Assembly: GCF_034343125.1 (NCBI RefSeq)
Contig: NZ_CP139957.1
Location: 1,139,001 to 1,203,000 of the forward strand
Length of the DNA: 64,000 nt
Origin: Caldicellulosiruptor danielii
Lineage (GTDB): Bacteria > Bacillota > Thermoanaerobacteria > Caldicellulosiruptorales > Caldicellulosiruptoraceae
Direction: 5' to 3'
Shown here: positions 18,713 through 28,016 of the stretch, one piece after another
Layout: the number at the start of each line of letters is the position of its first letter
Position numbering within the stretch: position 1 is the first letter of the stretch
Made by a program: the position numbers and the translations under genes
Notes under the pieces: model-generated
What the model saw: the letters and a program-made list of their open reading frames with translations, nothing else
Told to the model about the DNA's origin: nothing
The model's database searches: none

Positions 18713-19312
18713 ATGCAGAATAAAGAAACTTCTATATCAAGACTTATTCAGCAGCTTGAAAAGCTTCCTGGCATTGGGCAAAAAACTGCCCAGAGGCTTG
18801 CATTTCATATAATTAATATGAAAACTGAAGATGTGAAAGCACTTGCTGATGCTATCTTGAGTGCTAAAACCAGCACAAAACTGTGCAAGGTGTGCTGTAA
18901 CTTTACAGAAGATGAAGTATGTCCTATATGTAAGGATGAAAAAAGGGATAGAAGCATTATCTGTGTTGTGGAAGAACCTCAGGACGTTGCAGCACTAGAA
19001 AGAGTAAAGGAATATAAAGGACTTTATCATGTACTGCACGGTGCAATATCTCCGCTCAAAGGTAAATACCCTGAACAGCTTACAATTGATGTTCTGATGA
19101 AGAGACTATCTGACCCACAAGTCAAAGAGGTTATAATTGCCACAAACCCTGATGTTGATGGTGAGGCAACAGCTTCTTACTTAGCACGGCTTATAAAACC
19201 AATGGGTATCAAGGTCACAAGAATTGCTAGAGGAATTCCAGTTGGCGGTGACATTGAGTACGCTGATGAGGTTACAATTCTCAAAGCAATAGAAGGAAGA
19301 AGAGAAATTTAG
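18713..19312 (+). CDS. recR: Recombination mediator RecR
   Basis: A 199-residue protein of the RecFOR pathway, which loads RecA on gapped DNA. It has the N-terminal helix-hairpin-helix [16 protein letters not shown], a four-cysteine zinc finger ([16 protein letters not shown], about residues 57-72), a Toprim domain beginning [12 protein letters not shown] with the acidic [13 protein letters not shown] motif, and a C-terminal Walker-like [14 protein letters not shown]. Length is standard. It is cotranscribed with ybaB and followed by yaaL and bofA, as in Bacillus. Confidence 0.96.
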   Translation: MQNKETSISRLIQQLEKLPGIGQKTAQRLAFHIINMKTEDVKALADAILSAKTSTKLCKVCCNFTEDEVCPICKDEKRDRSIICVVEEPQDVAALERVKEYKGLYHVLHGAISPLKGKYPEQLTIDVLMKRLSDPQVKEVIIATNPDVDGEATASYLARLIKPMGIKVTRIARGIPVGGDIEYADEVTILKAIEGRREI

Positions 19313-19386
19313 TAGTATATTAAATAAAATATTGGTGCATAATATATAAAAGAAGCTTTATAAATGAGGTTGAATATAAATTTAAG

Positions 19387-19635
19387 ATGAAAGTGGATAT
19401 TTTAAATGTTGTCGTAGACCAATTTGCAGATAAGCTTAGCAAAGAAATGGATGAGCAAAAAAGAAGTGACTATGAATCTTTACTTAAGTATGTAAAAGGC
19501 TTGCTTGCCTCGGCAAACACCATTTTTAATTTCGCCTCTGACCAAGACCTTATAGAGATAGCCATCTATCAGCAAATTCTTGCTGAAAAATGGTTAAACT
19601 ACCTTTATAAAATCCTAAAGCAGAACCCTCACTAA
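19387..19635 (+). CDS. Small protein of YaaL/DUF2508 type
   Basis: An 82-residue helical protein. The segment DLIEIAIYQQILAEKWLNYLYK resembles the conserved part of the DUF2508 family, whose Bacillus member YaaL lies between recR and bofA exactly as here. The assignment rests mostly on that synteny. Function is unknown. It is closed by a strong terminator. Confidence 0.7.
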   Translation: MKVDILNVVVDQFADKLSKEMDEQKRSDYESLLKYVKGLLASANTIFNFASDQDLIEIAIYQQILAEKWLNYLYKILKQNPH

Positions 19636-19652
19636 AAAAGAGGGTTCTTTTT
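19622..19652 (+). terminator. Intrinsic terminator after the recR-yaaL unit
   Basis: AGAACCCTC and GAGGGTTCT form a stem around a loop ending in A6, followed by a T-rich tract. The first arm overlaps the last codons of the yaaL-like gene. Confidence 0.88.
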
Positions 19653-19711
19653 ATTTTTGATTTGACATAAATTTATATTTAGAAAAACAAAATCTGAGGT
19701 GTAATTCATAT

Positions 19712-19894
19712 ATGAAACTATTTGAGTTAATTATAAGATTTATTTTTACTGCATCTTTTATTATCCTTTTTAATCTCTTGTGTCAGCCGTACAACCTTCA
19801 TATTGGATTTAACATAATAAACCTTGCAATTGGAACCTTAATAGGATTTTCCGGTTTTGCCTTGCTTCTTATTTTGGCTCTTCTTTTTAGGTAG
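19712..19894 (+). CDS. bofA: BofA-like small membrane protein
   Basis: A 60-residue protein with two hydrophobic segments. Its C-terminal part, LHIGFNIINLAIGTLIGFSGFALLLILALLF, corresponds to the conserved G-rich core of the pro-sigma-K processing inhibitor BofA (the family typically has GIPG or GLPG here). The order recR-yaaL-bofA supports this. TGAGGTG precedes the ATG. In sporulating Bacilli BofA holds SpoIVFB inactive in the outer forespore membrane. Its 3' end overlaps the convergent membrane-protein gene by 57 bases. Confidence 0.75.
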   Translation: MKLFELIIRFIFTASFIILFNLLCQPYNLHIGFNIINLAIGTLIGFSGFALLLILALLFR

Positions 19895-20428
19895 AAAAGT
19901 ATATTCAGGTAGCTTTATTAATTCTTTCTTTTCCAGCACTCCAATTAAATAGCCTGTCCAGGACGAAACTGGTAAAAACAAAGCAGTTATCCAGTAAGTT
20001 GTTATTATAACGTTAATTGAATGCTTAGCTTTTGCAATCTCATCTGCGTATGAATACACTCCAATAAAAGGGGAGTTCCAAAGTCTGAATGCCACATTTG
20101 CCCAGTGAGAGTTTAAAAAACCTTTATCGTTCAAAGATACATAATTTGCTGCCAGTATAGCTAAAATAATTGTGGGAAGTGAAGCAATAGCTACAGCTAA
20201 GGCACCTTCCAAAAAAGACAGTGCATCTCTTTTTTTTGCATGAAATCTGCCGCTCGAAAAATTACCATACAAATAAAGCAGGCAGATAACTATGCCACTT
20301 ATAAACTGGGAGGTTACTCCTCTGAAGAGGGAAAAATATAGGTACATAAATGCTATAAATATGACTGTGGTTAGAAAGTGATTTTTCAAAATGTGCAGAC
20401 TATACAGAAATATCTTTTTGCCTTTCAT
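19838..20428 (-). CDS. Predicted polytopic membrane protein, unknown
   Basis: A 196-residue protein with four or five hydrophobic segments (about residues 18-35, 42-56, 75-95 and 135-165) and a basic cytoplasmic tail of mixed Lys, Gln and Asn. I do not recognise a family. It is transcribed against bofA and its last 57 coding bases lie opposite the end of bofA. It is divergent from the epimerase gene. Confidence 0.75.
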   Translation of the reverse strand: MKGKKIFLYSLHILKNHFLTTVIFIAFMYLYFSLFRGVTSQFISGIVICLLYLYGNFSSGRFHAKKRDALSFLEGALAVAIASLPTIILAILAANYVSLNDKGFLNSHWANVAFRLWNSPFIGVYSYADEIAKAKHSINVIITTYWITALFLPVSSWTGYLIGVLEKKELIKLPEYTFLPKKKSQNKKQGKTGKSY

Positions 20429-20555
20429 TTTGTATTTTAAAAACCCCCTGAAGTTTATTTTTTATTTCATTCTCTAATTATATCAAAGTTTGCAATTGAA
20501 ATAAATTAGATATATACTTTTTCTATATACAAAATAAAAAGGAGTGCAAAGCCTA

Positions 20556-21473
20556 TTGACGGTTCTTGTGACAGGCGGTGCTGGTTTTATTGGGTCGCAT
20601 ATTGTCGACAAGCTCATTGAAAAAGGATATGAGGTATGCGTTGTAGACAATCTTCTTTCCGGCAACGTTTGTAATATTAATCCAAAGGCTAAGTTCTATC
20701 AACTTGACATTCGTGACAATTTAGAAAAAGTATTCGAAGAAAATAAAATTGAATATTGCATACACCAGGCAGCTCAGGTGAGTGTTACAAGGTCTATGGA
20801 AGATGCTTATCTTGATTGCAGTATAAATGTCTTGGGCACGGTTAATTTGCTTGATTACTGTGCAAAATACAATGTGAAAAAATTTATTTTCGCATCCTCA
20901 GCAGCTGTTTATGGAGAACCCAAGTATATTCCAATTGACGAAAATCACCCATTAAGACCAGAATCTTTTTATGGTCTGTCTAAGCTTACTTCAGAAGAGT
21001 ATATCAAGATGTTTGCACATAATTTTAATTTTGAGTATATCATTTTCAGATATTCAAATGTCTATGGGCCCCGGCAAGACCCATTCGGGGAAGGCGGAGT
21101 TGTATCAATTTTTTGTGAACGTATGCAGGGTAGCAAAGATGTAATTATATTTGGAGATGGAACTCAGACAAGGGACTTTATATATGTTGAAGATGTTGCT
21201 GAAGCAAACTGTATTGCAATAGAAAGTTCTGTGTCAGGAACATTTAATCTGAGTACTGGTAAAAATGTGTCGGTAAATGAACTGTTTGAGATTCTATCCG
21301 GCTTAACAAAATACAAAAAAAGTCCTGTGTATCAACCAAAACGCCCCGGCGATATTGCACACAGCTGTCTTTCAAATAATCTTTTGAGGAGTGTATTAGG
21401 ATTTTCACCACAATTTTCACTTTTGGAAGGATTGAAAAAAACAGTTGAATATTTTATTGATAGGTCTGTTTAA
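20556..21473 (+). CDS. NAD-dependent sugar epimerase/dehydratase (UDP-glucose 4-epimerase-like)
   Basis: An extended short-chain dehydrogenase of 305 residues. The NAD-binding loop VTGGAGFIGSHIVDKL is at the N-terminus. The catalytic serine region is FASSAAVYGEP and the Tyr-x3-Lys pair is YGLSK. The motif RYSNVYGPRQDPFGEGGVVSIF fits UDP-hexose or UDP-hexuronate 4-epimerases. A GTG at 20544 overlaps the AAGGAG ribosome site, so the in-frame TTG at 20556 is preferred. galU lies about 0.9 kb downstream, which supports a role in UDP-sugar supply for cell-surface glycans. The exact substrate is not determinable. Confidence 0.87.
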   Translation: MTVLVTGGAGFIGSHIVDKLIEKGYEVCVVDNLLSGNVCNINPKAKFYQLDIRDNLEKVFEENKIEYCIHQAAQVSVTRSMEDAYLDCSINVLGTVNLLDYCAKYNVKKFIFASSAAVYGEPKYIPIDENHPLRPESFYGLSKLTSEEYIKMFAHNFNFEYIIFRYSNVYGPRQDPFGEGGVVSIFCERMQGSKDVIIFGDGTQTRDFIYVEDVAEANCIAIESSVSGTFNLSTGKNVSVNELFEILSGLTKYKKSPVYQPKRPGDIAHSCLSNNLLRSVLGFSPQFSLLEGLKKTVEYFIDRSV

Positions 21474-21551
21474 ACGCTTTTTATAGCGGGTATCATTATA
21501 TCATAACACAAAAAGCATATATTTCATAAATGCCATTGAAAAGGGGTTGTC

Positions 21552-21875
21552 TTGAATATGATTAAAAGAGGTTTTAGATATCAGACAGGCGAAATTGATG
21601 AGATTGCAAAGCTTTTAAAAGAAGGGAGTATTCCTGAGATCGATATTGACTTTGAATATGAGATTAAAGAAGTCATTAACGACCTTAGAAGTTATGGATT
21701 TGAAGTTGCCACTGATAATGCTAAAGACTTTGATGCAGTTGATAAAATAGAGCATCCGGATTTTATGTTCAGATTGAAAATGGTTGAAAGTTCGACAGAC
21801 AAGGTTTGCTATTTGGACTTTTACGAAGGGCCAAAAGACCAAGAAGATGGTTATGATGAAATCTGGTGGGGATAA
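21552..21875 (+). CDS. Small acidic protein of unknown function
   Basis: A 107-residue protein (105 if ATG 21558 is used). AAGGGG lies upstream of both starts. It is acidic, with the ends rich in Asp and Glu and a C-terminal EDGYDEIWWG. No family is recognised. Base composition and codon use resemble the neighbours, so it is probably real. It is followed by a separate promoter for the DUF1292 gene. Confidence 0.65.
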   Translation: MNMIKRGFRYQTGEIDEIAKLLKEGSIPEIDIDFEYEIKEVINDLRSYGFEVATDNAKDFDAVDKIEHPDFMFRLKMVESSTDKVCYLDFYEGPKDQEDGYDEIWWG

Positions 21876-21897
21876 TAAATTGTAGATGAATTTGATG

Positions 21898-21926
21898 TTG
21901 ACACGTGCCAATTTTTGTATTACAAT
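21898..21926 (+). promoter_or_regulatory. Promoter of the DUF1292 gene
   Basis: TTGACA (21898-21903) and TACAAT (21921-21926) have the ideal 17-base spacing. AAAGAGGTG and the ATG at 21958 follow. Confidence 0.75.
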
Positions 21927-21957
21927 AGTCTATATTTAGGAAAGAGGTGAATTTATT

Positions 21958-22257
21958 ATGGATATGTTTGCAGACAATGTAGTAACATTGGTAGATGAGG
22001 AAGGAAGAGAGATATCTTTTGAGATGCTTGATAAGGTCAATTACAATGGTAATGACTATATAGTACTTCTTCCTTTAGAGGAGATGGAGAAAGAAGACGA
22101 AGAAGCTGAGGTTGTAATACTAAGAATTGAAGACAGAGATGGTGAAGAGGTATATGTGGGTGTAGAGGACGAGGAAGAGCTTGAAAATGTATTTGAAATC
22201 TTCCAGTCCAGATTTGATGATGAAGATTTTGACATGTATGACGAAGACGAAGAGTAG
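21958..22257 (+). CDS. DUF1292 (YrzB-like) family protein
   Basis: A 99-residue, very acidic protein. The pattern NVVTLVDEEGREISFEMLDKV, then NGNDYIVLLPLEE and EAEVVILRIE, matches the DUF1292 family of Firmicutes. It ends in a long Asp/Glu tail. Function is unknown; in other Firmicutes the family is often linked to the Holliday-junction resolvase YqgF and alaS, which are absent here. It has its own promoter and terminator, so it is monocistronic. Confidence 0.85.
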   Translation: MDMFADNVVTLVDEEGREISFEMLDKVNYNGNDYIVLLPLEEMEKEDEEAEVVILRIEDRDGEEVYVGVEDEEELENVFEIFQSRFDDEDFDMYDEDEE

Positions 22258-22260
22258 GTG

Positions 22261-22308
22261 AAAAAAATAAAGCACGACCAATTTTTAAGGCCGTGCTTTA
22301 TTTTTTTT
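22261..22308 (+). terminator. Intrinsic terminator after the DUF1292 gene
   Basis: AATAAAGCACG and CGTGCTTTATT form a stem around a 15-base loop, followed by a T-run. A TATAAT at 22323-22328 just beyond could be the galU -10 box, without a clear -35 box. Confidence 0.85.
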
Positions 22309-22373
22309 CACTTAATTTGTGGTATAATGGAATTAAATTGATAAAATTTTGATGAAAAGGAGGTGACAAATAA

Positions 22374-23282
22374 ATGAAAAGGCTTATCAAAAAAGCAATT
22401 ATTCCCGCAGCAGGACTTGGAACAAGATTCTTGCCAGCAACAAAGGCACAGCCCAAAGAGATGCTTCCTATTGTGGACAAGCCAACAATTCAGTACATAG
22501 TTGAAGAAGCGTTAGATTCGGGAATAGAAAGCATTTTGATTGTCACAGGGCGTGGGAAAAGGGCAATTGAAGACCACTTTGACAAGTCTTTTGAGCTTGA
22601 GGTTGCGCTTGAAAACAAAAAGGATTATGACAATCTTCAATTGATAAGAAAGATAGCAGACTACAATGTCCATTACATACGCCAAAAAGAACCAAGAGGG
22701 CTTGGAGACGCAGTATACTGTGCAAGACTTTTTATCGACAATGAACCTTTCGCAGTTTTGCTTGGCGATGATATCATCATTTCTGAAAAGCCGTGTTTAA
22801 AACAGCTGATAGAGGTTTATGAAGAGTACAGAACAACCATCTTGGGTGTGCAAAAAGTACCAGAGGATGATGTCAGCAAGTACGGAATTGTTGCAGGAAA
22901 ACAGATAGAAGATAGAATCTATAAGGTAAAAGACCTTGTTGAAAAGCCAAAAAAGGAAGAAGCACCTTCGAATATTGCTGTGCTTGGAAGATATATCATC
23001 ACTCCTGAGGTATTAAATATCCTACAGCACACAAAAGAGGGTGTTGGTGGAGAAGTACAGCTGACTGACGCCTTAAGAGAACTTTCAAAAAAAGAAGCTA
23101 TGTATGCTTATGAGTTTGAAGGAAAAAGATATGATGTGGGCAACAAACTTGGTTTTTTGCAAGCAACAGTCGAGATTGCTCTTTCAAGAGAAGACATTGG
23201 CAAAGATTTTTACAACTATCTTGTTACTCTTGTAAATGCTAAGAATTATAAAGAAAAGTTGAAAGAGTTAGATAAGATTTAA
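22374..23282 (+). CDS. galU: UTP-glucose-1-phosphate uridylyltransferase
   Basis: A 302-residue nucleotidyltransferase that makes UDP-glucose. The nucleotide-binding N-terminus IIPAAGLGTRFLPATKAQPKEMLPIVDKP is diagnostic. Further conserved blocks are VTGRGKRAIEDHFD, RQKEPRGLGDAVYCA, LLGDDII, VEKP and EGKRYDVGNKLGFLQATV. Length fits. AAGGAGGTGA precedes the ATG. It is monocistronic, flanked by terminators. Confidence 0.96.
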   Translation: MKRLIKKAIIPAAGLGTRFLPATKAQPKEMLPIVDKPTIQYIVEEALDSGIESILIVTGRGKRAIEDHFDKSFELEVALENKKDYDNLQLIRKIADYNVHYIRQKEPRGLGDAVYCARLFIDNEPFAVLLGDDIIISEKPCLKQLIEVYEEYRTTILGVQKVPEDDVSKYGIVAGKQIEDRIYKVKDLVEKPKKEEAPSNIAVLGRYIITPEVLNILQHTKEGVGGEVQLTDALRELSKKEAMYAYEFEGKRYDVGNKLGFLQATVEIALSREDIGKDFYNYLVTLVNAKNYKEKLKELDKI

Positions 23283-23291
23283 AAGTTTTTT

Positions 23292-23318
23292 GGCCACTTC
23301 TTGATAGTGGCTTTTTTG
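23292..23318 (+). terminator. Intrinsic terminator after galU
   Basis: GGCCACT and AGTGGCT arms around a short TCTTGAT loop, followed by a T-run. Confidence 0.87.
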
Positions 23319-23321
23319 TTA

Positions 23322-23350
23322 TTGAAAATTAGGTCATATTTATATATAAT
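23322..23350 (+). promoter_or_regulatory. Promoter of the fapR-plsX-fab operon
   Basis: TTGAAA (23322-23327) and TATAAT (23345-23350) are 17 bases apart. The expected start near 23357 lies just before the FapR operator. Confidence 0.78.
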
Positions 23351-23364
23351 ATTGGCATAAGAAT

Positions 23365-23381
23365 TTAATACCTGATATTAA
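23365..23381 (+). promoter_or_regulatory. FapR operator
   Basis: TTAATACCTGATATTAA is a 17-base dyad close to the known FapR box (TTAGTACC-type half sites). It lies just downstream of the predicted transcription start, so bound FapR would block initiation. FapR releases it on binding malonyl-CoA. The match is from memory of the consensus. Confidence 0.75.
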
Positions 23382-23411
23382 TATCAAATATTAAATCATG
23401 GTGATAAAATT

Positions 23412-23984
23412 ATGGCAAAGCTATCAAGGAGAGAAAGGCACAGACTATTGCTTCAAAAAATTAAAGAAAATCCTTTTATAACAGATGAAGAATTGGCCCA
23501 AGAATTTGGGTGTTCTGTTCAGACAATAAGGCTTGACAGGGCAATTTTGGATATCAAAGAAGTCCGAGAAAGAATAAAGGAGATGGCAAAAGAAAGCATA
23601 TCTAAACTCAAGACAATCTCACCGCGAGATGTTGTAGGTGAGATTATTGACATAGAGCTTGAAAATTTTGCCATTGCAATGTTTGAACCAGAGCTTTGGA
23701 TGACCTTTACCAATAGTGATATGGTCAAGGGCCAGTATATCTATGCTTTTGCTGAATCGGTTGCGATGTCTGTTATTGATGCAAAAGCGGCGTTGATTGG
23801 AGTAGCAAATATAAAGTATAAAACACCAGTTTTTGCAAATGATAGGCTTGTCGCAAGAGCTGAGCTAAAAAAGAAAAGAAATAACAAATATATAGTTTGG
23901 GTATTTATTAAGAGAAATAATGAAGAAGTTTTCAGGGGCAAATTTATTCTTGTTGCTTTGAATGAAGAGACTAATTCAGCGTAA
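23412..23984 (+). CDS. fapR: Fatty-acid and phospholipid biosynthesis regulator FapR
   Basis: A 190-residue repressor. The N-terminal DeoR-like helix-turn-helix covers about residues 5-45 (TDEELAQEFGCSVQTIRLDR), linked by a helix to a hotdog-fold effector domain of about residues 65-185, which in Bacillus binds malonyl-CoA. It heads the operon fapR-plsX-fabHDG-acpP-fabF and its own operator sits in the promoter, which implies autoregulation. Confidence 0.93.
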   Translation: MAKLSRRERHRLLLQKIKENPFITDEELAQEFGCSVQTIRLDRAILDIKEVRERIKEMAKESISKLKTISPRDVVGEIIDIELENFAIAMFEPELWMTFTNSDMVKGQYIYAFAESVAMSVIDAKAALIGVANIKYKTPVFANDRLVARAELKKKRNNKYIVWVFIKRNNEEVFRGKFILVALNEETNSA

Positions 23985-24008
23985 AATGAAACGGGAGTGT
24001 AGTAAGAT

Positions 24009-25013
24009 ATGAGAATTGGTATTGATGCAATGGGCGGTGACAACGCACCACATGCGATTATAGAGGGCGTTGCACTTTATTTAAATCAAAATCAGGATGA
24101 TGAAATGGTAATATTTGGTGATAGCGACATTGTTGAAAAAGAGTGTGCTCAAAAGGTGCAATCTCTCAATAAAGTGGAGATAGTAGATTGCAAAGAGAAG
24201 ATAGAATTTGAAGATGAACCAGTAAAAGCAATAAAGCAAAAGAAAAGTTCTTCTATTGTAGTGGGTTTGCAATACTTGAAGGAAGGCAAGATTGACGCTT
24301 TTGTATCAGCAGGAAACACTGGCGCTTTGATGGCAGGGGGGCTTTTGATTGTTGGAAGAATCAAAGGAATAGATAGACCTGCACTAACCACCCGGCTTCC
24401 CTACAAAGGTGGACAGTACCTTTTAATTGATGTTGGGTCTAACACAGACTGCAGACCAATAAATATTTTACAGTTTGCTCAGATGGCAACAGTTTATGTA
24501 AGCAAGGTACTTGGCAAGAAAAACCCGACAGTCGGGCTTTTAAATATAGGAACAGAAGAAAATAAAGGTAATGACCTTTCAAAACAGTCGTATGAGCTTC
24601 TTAAAAGTGCGAAAAACATAAACTTTGTAGGAAATGTTGAGGCAAGAAGCTTGCCATTTTCACCACCTGATATAGTTGTGTGTGATGGATTTGTTGGCAA
24701 TATAGTTTTAAAGCTTACAGAGGGAATGGGACTTTTGTTTTTTGATGTCCTAAAAGACATTGCAAAATCGAGTTTTAGAGCAAAGATTGGCGGACTCTTG
24801 TTAAAACCATACCTCAAAAGATTAAAAGGTAAATACGATTACAAAGAAGTTGGAGGAGCTCCTCTTTTAGGAATAGATGGAATAATAGTTAAATGTCATG
24901 GTTCATCAGACAGCCAGGCAATTTTCAGCGGAATACATCAAGCAAAGTCTTTTTATAAGAATAACATATTAACATTACTTAAAGAAGAAATCACAGCCGA
25001 AAGCGAGGTCTAA
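24009..25013 (+). CDS. plsX: Phosphate acyltransferase PlsX
   Basis: A 334-residue enzyme that converts acyl-ACP to acyl phosphate, the first step of phospholipid synthesis in Gram-positive bacteria. The N-terminus MRIGIDAMGGDNAP and the blocks VSAGNTGALMAGG and VCDGFVGNIVLKLTEG are diagnostic. It is second in the operon, 25 bases after fapR and three bases before fabH. Confidence 0.96.
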   Translation: MRIGIDAMGGDNAPHAIIEGVALYLNQNQDDEMVIFGDSDIVEKECAQKVQSLNKVEIVDCKEKIEFEDEPVKAIKQKKSSSIVVGLQYLKEGKIDAFVSAGNTGALMAGGLLIVGRIKGIDRPALTTRLPYKGGQYLLIDVGSNTDCRPINILQFAQMATVYVSKVLGKKNPTVGLLNIGTEENKGNDLSKQSYELLKSAKNINFVGNVEARSLPFSPPDIVVCDGFVGNIVLKLTEGMGLLFFDVLKDIAKSSFRAKIGGLLLKPYLKRLKGKYDYKEVGGAPLLGIDGIIVKCHGSSDSQAIFSGIHQAKSFYKNNILTLLKEEITAESEV

Positions 25014-25016
25014 AAA

Positions 25017-26003
25017 ATGAAACAAAATGTCAAGATTCTTTCAACAGGAAGATTTGTGCCGGAGAGAATTCTTTCTAACCATGATTTAGAAAAAATGGTT
25101 GAAACATCTGATGAATGGATAACCCAGCGGACAGGTATAAAAGAAAGAAGAATAGTTGACGGAAGACTTTCTACCACTGACTTAGCAGTACAGGCTGCAA
25201 GAAATGCTATGCAAAAAATAGGAATTTCACCTGATGAGATTGAACTTGTGATTGTTGCAACAGTAACCCCAGAGATGTTTTTTCCTTCAACAGCATGCCT
25301 TGTTCAAAAGGAGTTAAAACTTAAAAATGCATTTGCTTTTGATATATCTGCAGCATGTTCAGGTTTTATATATGGTTTGGCAATTGCCACTCAATTTATT
25401 CAAAACGGCTTTTGCAAAACTGCTCTTGTTATAGGTGCAGAAGCACTATCTAAGATAACCAACTGGTCTGATAGGTCAACCTGTGTGCTTTTTGGTGATG
25501 GTGCAGGTGCAGCAATATTGACAGCTTCAAGCGAAGAAGGTATTTTAGGGTTTGAACTTGGAAGTGATGGTGAAAACGGGCTTTTACTTTACTGTCATGC
25601 GTTTGGGCTTAGTGATTTGAACTATTCTCAATTTAAAGACATGCCAAACTTTAGAAAAATTTATATGGATGGAAATGAGGTTTATAAATTTGCTGTTAAA
25701 ATAATGCCATATGCAGTTGAAAAAGTTTTAGAAAAGGTTGGTCTTTCTTCTTCAGATATTGATGTTTTTATACCACATCAAGCAAATATAAGAATAATTG
25801 AGAGTGCTGCAAAGAGGCTCAAAATTCCGATGGAGAAGGTGTTTGTTAATCTGCACAAGTATGGTAATACATCTGCTGCATCAGTTCCAATTGCACTTGA
25901 TGAGGCAATAGAAGAGCGAAAGATAAAAAAAGGTGACAAGATTGTGCTTGTTGGATTCGGTGGAGGACTTACATGGGCATCTTGTGCTGTTAAATGGATA
26001 TAG
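25017..26003 (+). CDS. fabH: 3-oxoacyl-ACP synthase III
   Basis: A 328-residue condensing enzyme that joins acyl-CoA primer to malonyl-ACP and starts fatty acid chains. The catalytic triad is visible: Cys in [12 protein letters not shown] near residue 112, His in [10 protein letters not shown] near 250 and Asn in YGNTSAAS near 280. The [11 protein letters not shown]-terminus is conserved. It starts three bases after plsX, which implies translational coupling. Confidence 0.96.
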   Translation: MKQNVKILSTGRFVPERILSNHDLEKMVETSDEWITQRTGIKERRIVDGRLSTTDLAVQAARNAMQKIGISPDEIELVIVATVTPEMFFPSTACLVQKELKLKNAFAFDISAACSGFIYGLAIATQFIQNGFCKTALVIGAEALSKITNWSDRSTCVLFGDGAGAAILTASSEEGILGFELGSDGENGLLLYCHAFGLSDLNYSQFKDMPNFRKIYMDGNEVYKFAVKIMPYAVEKVLEKVGLSSSDIDVFIPHQANIRIIESAAKRLKIPMEKVFVNLHKYGNTSAASVPIALDEAIEERKIKKGDKIVLVGFGGGLTWASCAVKWI

Positions 26004-26021
26004 AAAGGAGAGGTATAAGAA

Positions 26022-26933
26022 GTGGGAAAGTTAGCAGTTATGTTCCCCGGTCAAGGTGCGCAGTTTGTTGGTATGGGTTATGATTTTTATCAGAATTTTG
26101 AGTCTGCCAGAAAGATTTTTGATTTAGCAAATGAAGCTTTGGATTTCAATTTGAAAAACATTGTCTTCAATGGTCCGGAAGAGGAGCTAAAACTTACAAG
26201 AATTACTCAGCCTGCAATTCTTACAACTTCAGTTGCAATTTATGAAGCTATAAAAGACAAACTTTCGCCTGATGCTGTATTTGGTCAGAGCTTAGGGGAG
26301 TACTCTGCGCTTGTTGTATCTGGTTGCATAGATTTTAAAACTGGTGTATGGCTTGTTTCAAAAAGAGGAGAGTATATGCAAAATGAAGTGCCTGAAGGTG
26401 TAGGAGCAATGGCAGCAGTTTTGGGCTTGTCAGCAGAAGATGTGCAAGAAGTCTGTAGAATAGCAAAAGAGAAGGGAGTTGTTGAAATTTCAAACATCAA
26501 TTCTCCTGAACAGACAGTTATTTCTGGAGAAAAGCAAGCTGTGTATTTTGCAATGGAGATTGCAAAGCAAAAGGGAGCAAAAAGATGTGTAGAACTTAAC
26601 GTTTCTGCCCCATTTCACTGCAGCCTTATAAAAGGAGCAGGAGATAAACTGAAAAAACACTTATTAGAAATTGACATAAAAGATCCTCAAATCCCTGTTG
26701 TATCGAATGTTACAGCAGATTATATGAAAAAAGAGGATATAGTAGACCTTTTAGAAAAACAGGTTTATACTACTGTAAACTTCCTTGGATGTGTAAATAA
26801 ACTTTTGGAGGATGGGTTTGATACATTTATAGAGATAGGACCTGGAACCACTTTAAGTGGTCTTGTAAAGAAGATAAAAAAGGATGTGAAAATTATAAAC
26901 ATTAACAAAGTTGAAGACATGAATAATCTTTAA
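26022..26933 (+). CDS. fabD: Malonyl-CoA:ACP transacylase
   Basis: A 303-residue enzyme that loads malonyl groups on ACP. MFPGQGAQFVGMG is at the N-terminus, the nucleophilic serine lies in GQSLGEYSAL near residue 90 and the catalytic histidine in APFHCSLIKGA near 200. GTG start at 26022 with AAAGGAGAGG upstream. Confidence 0.96.
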   Translation: MGKLAVMFPGQGAQFVGMGYDFYQNFESARKIFDLANEALDFNLKNIVFNGPEEELKLTRITQPAILTTSVAIYEAIKDKLSPDAVFGQSLGEYSALVVSGCIDFKTGVWLVSKRGEYMQNEVPEGVGAMAAVLGLSAEDVQEVCRIAKEKGVVEISNINSPEQTVISGEKQAVYFAMEIAKQKGAKRCVELNVSAPFHCSLIKGAGDKLKKHLLEIDIKDPQIPVVSNVTADYMKKEDIVDLLEKQVYTTVNFLGCVNKLLEDGFDTFIEIGPGTTLSGLVKKIKKDVKIININKVEDMNNL

Positions 26934-26973
26934 TTCTGCGTTCATAAGATTTTGTTATGGGAGGATTTAAATT

Positions 26974-27720
26974 ATGGAACTTTTGAAAGGTAAGGTGGCG
27001 CTCATCACAGGCGCTTCAAGGGGAATTGGAAGGGCAATTGCTTTAAAGTTTGCTCAAAACGGAGCAAATATAGTCATAAACTTTGCGTCGAGTCAGTCAC
27101 AAGCAGAAAATTTAAAGGAAGAAATAGAGAAAATAGGAACAAAAGCAATGATAATAAAATGTGATGTTTCAAATGCAGATGAAGTAAGTCAGATGTTCTC
27201 ACAAGTGGAAAAGGATTTTGGGAGGCTTGATATACTTGTTAACAATGCCGGAATTACAAAAGATGGGCTAATTCTTAGAATGTCTGAAGAAGACTTTGAT
27301 AGGGTTATAGCAATAAACTTAAAAGGAGCATTTTTGTGCGCAAAGGCAGCAGCCAAGATGATGGTAAAACAGCGGTTTGGCAATATAATCAATATATCTT
27401 CTGTTGTAGGAATTGCGGGCAATATTGGTCAGGCAAATTATGCAGCATCCAAGGCAGGAATTATAGGTCTGACAAAGTCGCTTGCAAAAGAACTTGCATC
27501 CCGAAATATCAGGGTAAATGCAATAGCACCAGGATTTATTAAAACTGACATGACAGAGGTTTTAAGTGACAAGGTAAAAGAAACCATGCTTTCTTCCATC
27601 CCACTTGGTCGGTTTGGTGAGGCTGATGAGGTTGCAAATGTGGCACTTTTCCTTGCCTCAAGCCTTTCCTCATATGTTACCGGGCAAGTTATTGTTGTTG
27701 ACGGTGGGATGATTATGTAA
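26974..27720 (+). CDS. fabG: 3-oxoacyl-ACP reductase
   Basis: A 248-residue short-chain dehydrogenase, NADPH-dependent. It has [12 protein letters not shown] near residue 14, NNAGITKD near 90 and the Ser...Tyr-x3-Lys active site (ISSVVG and NYAASKAG). The sequence [20 protein letters not shown] is typical of FabG. GGGAGG precedes the ATG. Confidence 0.96.
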   Translation: MELLKGKVALITGASRGIGRAIALKFAQNGANIVINFASSQSQAENLKEEIEKIGTKAMIIKCDVSNADEVSQMFSQVEKDFGRLDILVNNAGITKDGLILRMSEEDFDRVIAINLKGAFLCAKAAAKMMVKQRFGNIINISSVVGIAGNIGQANYAASKAGIIGLTKSLAKELASRNIRVNAIAPGFIKTDMTEVLSDKVKETMLSSIPLGRFGEADEVANVALFLASSLSSYVTGQVIVVDGGMIM

Positions 27721-27776
27721 TAATATTCTTAAGTAGAGCGATTATTAAAAATACAAAATTTTTGGAGGTGTTTTTT

Positions 27777-28013
27777 GTGAACAGCGAAATTTTTGAAAAG
27801 GTAAAAAAGATTATAGCAGACAAACTTGACATTGAAGAAGACAAAATAACACCTGAGTCTTCCTTTCTGGACGACCTTGGTGCAGACTCACTGGACATTG
27901 TTGAGCTTATCATGGAGCTTGAAGAAGAGTTTGGCATTGAAATTCCGGATGAGGATGCAGAAAAGATTAGAACAGTTGCAGATGCGGTAAAATATATTGA
28001 AGAGCATCAATAA
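27777..28013 (+). CDS. acpP: Acyl carrier protein
   Basis: A 78-residue acidic protein carrying the growing acyl chain on 4'-phosphopantetheine. The attachment serine lies in [19 protein letters not shown]. The open frame begins at a TTG at 27762, but codons 2-3 there are the GGAGG ribosome site; the GTG at 27777 is eight bases after it and gives the normal N-terminus. It sits between fabG and fabF and is followed by a strong hairpin without a T-run. Confidence 0.95.
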   Translation: MNSEIFEKVKKIIADKLDIEEDKITPESSFLDDLGADSLDIVELIMELEEEFGIEIPDEDAEKIRTVADAVKYIEEHQ

Positions 28014-28016
28014 AAA

